This document shows, piece after piece, positions 62,369 through 64,000 of a stretch of DNA of 64,000 nucleotides. Made by a program: the position numbers and the translations under genes. Source of the DNA: Verrucomicrobiota bacterium (lineage in GTDB: Bacteria; Verrucomicrobiota; Verrucomicrobiae; Limisphaerales; UBA11358); assembly GCA_014860005.1 (NCBI GenBank), contig JACZKP010000178.1:1-64000 (forward strand), read 5' to 3'. Within the stretch, counting starts at the first letter, position 1; each line of letters opens with the position of its first letter. The notes beneath the pieces were generated by a model, which was not told the DNA's origin, searched no databases, and saw nothing but the letters and a program-made list of their open reading frames with translations.

Positions 62369-64000
62369 GTGGCAAACGCAGATCGAATCATTGAACTCCT
62401 CCATGAGGCCAAGTCGCGGCCTGCTGGCGCGGAGCGCGAGCAATTCCTGGCCGAAGCGTGCCGGGATGATGCCGCGTTGAAAGAGCAAATCGTCTCACTG
62501 TTAGAAGCGGACGCGGACGAAGGGAGGTCTGATTTCCTGAAGAGTAGTCCGGTCAATCGCCAGGCCATCCTGTTGACCGAGAAGCCGGGTGACCGGATTG
62601 GCCGCTACAAATTGCTGGAACAAATCGGCGAAGGCGGTTGCGGCGTGGTTTACATGGCTGAGCAGGAAGCACCCGTGCGTCGTCGTGTGGCGCTCAAGGT
62701 CATCAAACTGGGCATGGACACGAAGCAGGTCATCGCTCGCTTTGAGGCCGAGCGGCAGGCGCTGGCAATGATGGATCATCCGAACATCGCCAAAGTTCTC
62801 GATGGCGGTGCGACGGAAACGGGCCGGCCATTTTTTGTCATGGAACTGGTGCGCGGGATCAAGATCACCGATTACTGCGACCAGAACAATCTTCCCACCG
62901 CCGAGCGTCTCGAATTGTTCATGCAGGTTTGCCAGGCCATCCAACACGCGCACCAGAAGGGCATCATTCATCGCGACATCAAGCCGTCGAACATTCTGGT
63001 AACGCACCACGACGACGTGGCCGTGCCCAAGGTCATTGATTTTGGCATTGCCAAAGCCACGGTCGGACAGCTCACCGACAAAACGGTGTTCACGGCCTTT
63101 GCGCAGTTCATTGGCACGCCGGCTTACATGAGTCCGGAGCAGGCGCAGATGAGCGGCTTGGACATAGACACGCGGGCGGACATTTATTCGCTCGGCGTCC
63201 TGCTTTACGAACTGCTTACCGGCCACACGCCGTTTGACGCGAAGGAACTGCTGGCGGCGGGCATGGATGAAATGCGCCGGAAGATTCGCGAGGATGAACC
63301 CGCCAAGCCTTCGACCTGCCTGAGCACCATGCGGGTGATGGACCTTACGACGGTGGCGAAACGACGGCAGGCTGAACCACCGAAGCTCATTCATCTCATT
63401 CGTGGCGATCTCGACTGGCTCGTGATGAAATGTCTGGAGAAGGATCGCACGCGCCGTTACGAAACGGCCAATGGACTGGCGATGGACATTCAGCGTCACC
63501 TGGATAACGAACCGATTACAGCCCGTCCGCCCAGTCGCCTGTATGAGTTTCAGAAAACCGTTCGCCGGCACAAGTTCGGTTTCGCGGCGGCAGCGGCGCT
63601 CATCATTGTGCTCGGGCTCGGGGTCTTGGCGAGCACCTGGCAGGCGGTGCGGGCGACTCGCGCGGAACGCGAGCAGATCAAGCTACGCGAAGAAGCGGAC
63701 CTCGAAAAAAGGACCGCCCAGACTGAAGCGGCCAAAAGTCAGCAGGTCGCTCAATTCATGCAGGACATGCTCCAAGGGGTCGGGCCGTCAGCCGCGTTGG
63801 GCCGGGACACCACCATGCTGCGCGAGATTCTGGACAAGACAGCCGAGCGAATTGCCACAGACCTCAAAACCCAGCCCGAGATTGAAGCCGAGATGCGAAA
63901 CAGCATCGGCACGGTTTATTGGGAACTCGGTGACTACGACAAGGCAGCGGCGATGCAGCGGCAGGCGTTGGCGATTCAACGAATGCTGTTCGGAAACGAA
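62369..64000 (+). CDS. Serine/threonine protein kinase with TPR tail (partial, runs off window)
   Basis: From the GTG at 62369 (a TTG at 62363 is also possible) 544 codons are open to the window end. The kinase domain shows IGEGGCGVVYMAEQ, VALKVIKLG with Lys110, the HRD motif in GIIHRDIKPSNIL, DFGIAKA, and TPAYMSPEQAQMSGLDIDTR. A juxtamembrane region and a single transmembrane helix (FGFAAAAALIIVLGLGVLAS, about 400-420) follow, then a helical region (MLREILDKTAERIATDLKTQ, SIGTVYWELGDYDKAAAMQRQAL) that is the start of TPR repeats. By family the C-terminus would continue with more TPRs. It pairs with the upstream sigma factor. This gene type is strongly expanded in these phyla. Confidence 0.9.
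   Translation, partial: MANADRIIELLHEAKSRPAGAEREQFLAEACRDDAALKEQIVSLLEADADEGRSDFLKSSPVNRQAILLTEKPGDRIGRYKLLEQIGEGGCGVVYMAEQEAPVRRRVALKVIKLGMDTKQVIARFEAERQALAMMDHPNIAKVLDGGATETGRPFFVMELVRGIKITDYCDQNNLPTAERLELFMQVCQAIQHAHQKGIIHRDIKPSNILVTHHDDVAVPKVIDFGIAKATVGQLTDKTVFTAFAQFIGTPAYMSPEQAQMSGLDIDTRADIYSLGVLLYELLTGHTPFDAKELLAAGMDEMRRKIREDEPAKPSTCLSTMRVMDLTTVAKRRQAEPPKLIHLIRGDLDWLVMKCLEKDRTRRYETANGLAMDIQRHLDNEPITARPPSRLYEFQKTVRRHKFGFAAAAALIIVLGLGVLASTWQAVRATRAEREQIKLREEADLEKRTAQTEAAKSQQVAQFMQDMLQGVGPSAALGRDTTMLREILDKTAERIATDLKTQPEIEAEMRNSIGTVYWELGDYDKAAAMQRQALAIQRMLFGNE

Overview
The window looks like a chromosomal segment from a Verrucomicrobiota bacterium of the Pedosphaera/Limisphaerales kind. This is inferred from gene content, not from a marker gene. 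Typical signs are several Gfo/Idh/MocA oxidoreductases (one with a Tat signal), proteins with the prepilin N-terminal motif ending in a VDGH-like signature, a 1,761-residue CotH/lamin-tail secreted protein, a Sig-70_X6-type sigma factor next to a Ser/Thr kinase, an SMP-30 lactonase, and secreted proteins ending in a beta-rich tail with a Phe-Tyr-Arg or Phe-Phe-Arg motif. lpxD, lolC/lolD, a heptosyltransferase and a GmhB-like protein show a Gram-negative envelope with LPS. No rRNA, tRNA or CRISPR array was seen.

Layout. 1-1.35 kb: remnants of a serine recombinase and the 5' part of a group II intron that sits directly behind a terminator. 1.4-9 kb: two Gfo/Idh/MocA genes, panD, lpxD and a SNF2 ATPase. 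9-20.9 kb: an intact moeB (ThiF plus rhodanese) followed by an unusual array in which partial 3' copies of moeB alternate with cargo: an M4 metallopeptidase, three toxin-antitoxin modules, a 621-residue protein and a formylglycine-enzyme-like secreted protein. 20.9-33 kb: a K+ channel, a lactonase, a TPR protein, LolC/E and LolD, a methyltransferase, a Tat-dependent oxidoreductase, apbE, a rhomboid and two prepilin-like proteins. 33.2-35.4 kb: purB, then a zeta-like kinase with a 53-residue partner, then a second copy of the purB 3' end, which is the same architecture as the moeB array. 35.4-40.9 kb: mostly hypothetical proteins, including a Clp-fold serine protease, a Cys-rich protein, a frameshifted SEC-C protein and a DUF2293 protein. 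40.9-44.4 kb: an M20 amidohydrolase and a repeat-rich stretch with a MITE-like hairpin, a degraded surface-protein gene carrying palindromes in frame, and large dyad repeats. 44.2-46.4 kb: ilvB with a candidate attenuator. 46.5-53.3 kb: envelope and sugar genes. 53.3-61.5 kb: secreted proteins and a GntP permease with an extra inserted domain. 61.6-64 kb: an ECF-like sigma factor and a Ser/Thr kinase that runs off the window.

The main observation is that two unrelated housekeeping genes, moeB and purB, each have duplicated 3' segments bracketing toxin-antitoxin cargo. In the moeB array the copies share 5' breakpoints and a common core of about 66 bp that encodes the CxxC zinc knuckle. This suggests a repeated insertion process at gene 3' parts, possibly an undescribed cassette system, but old tandem duplication followed by decay could also explain it.
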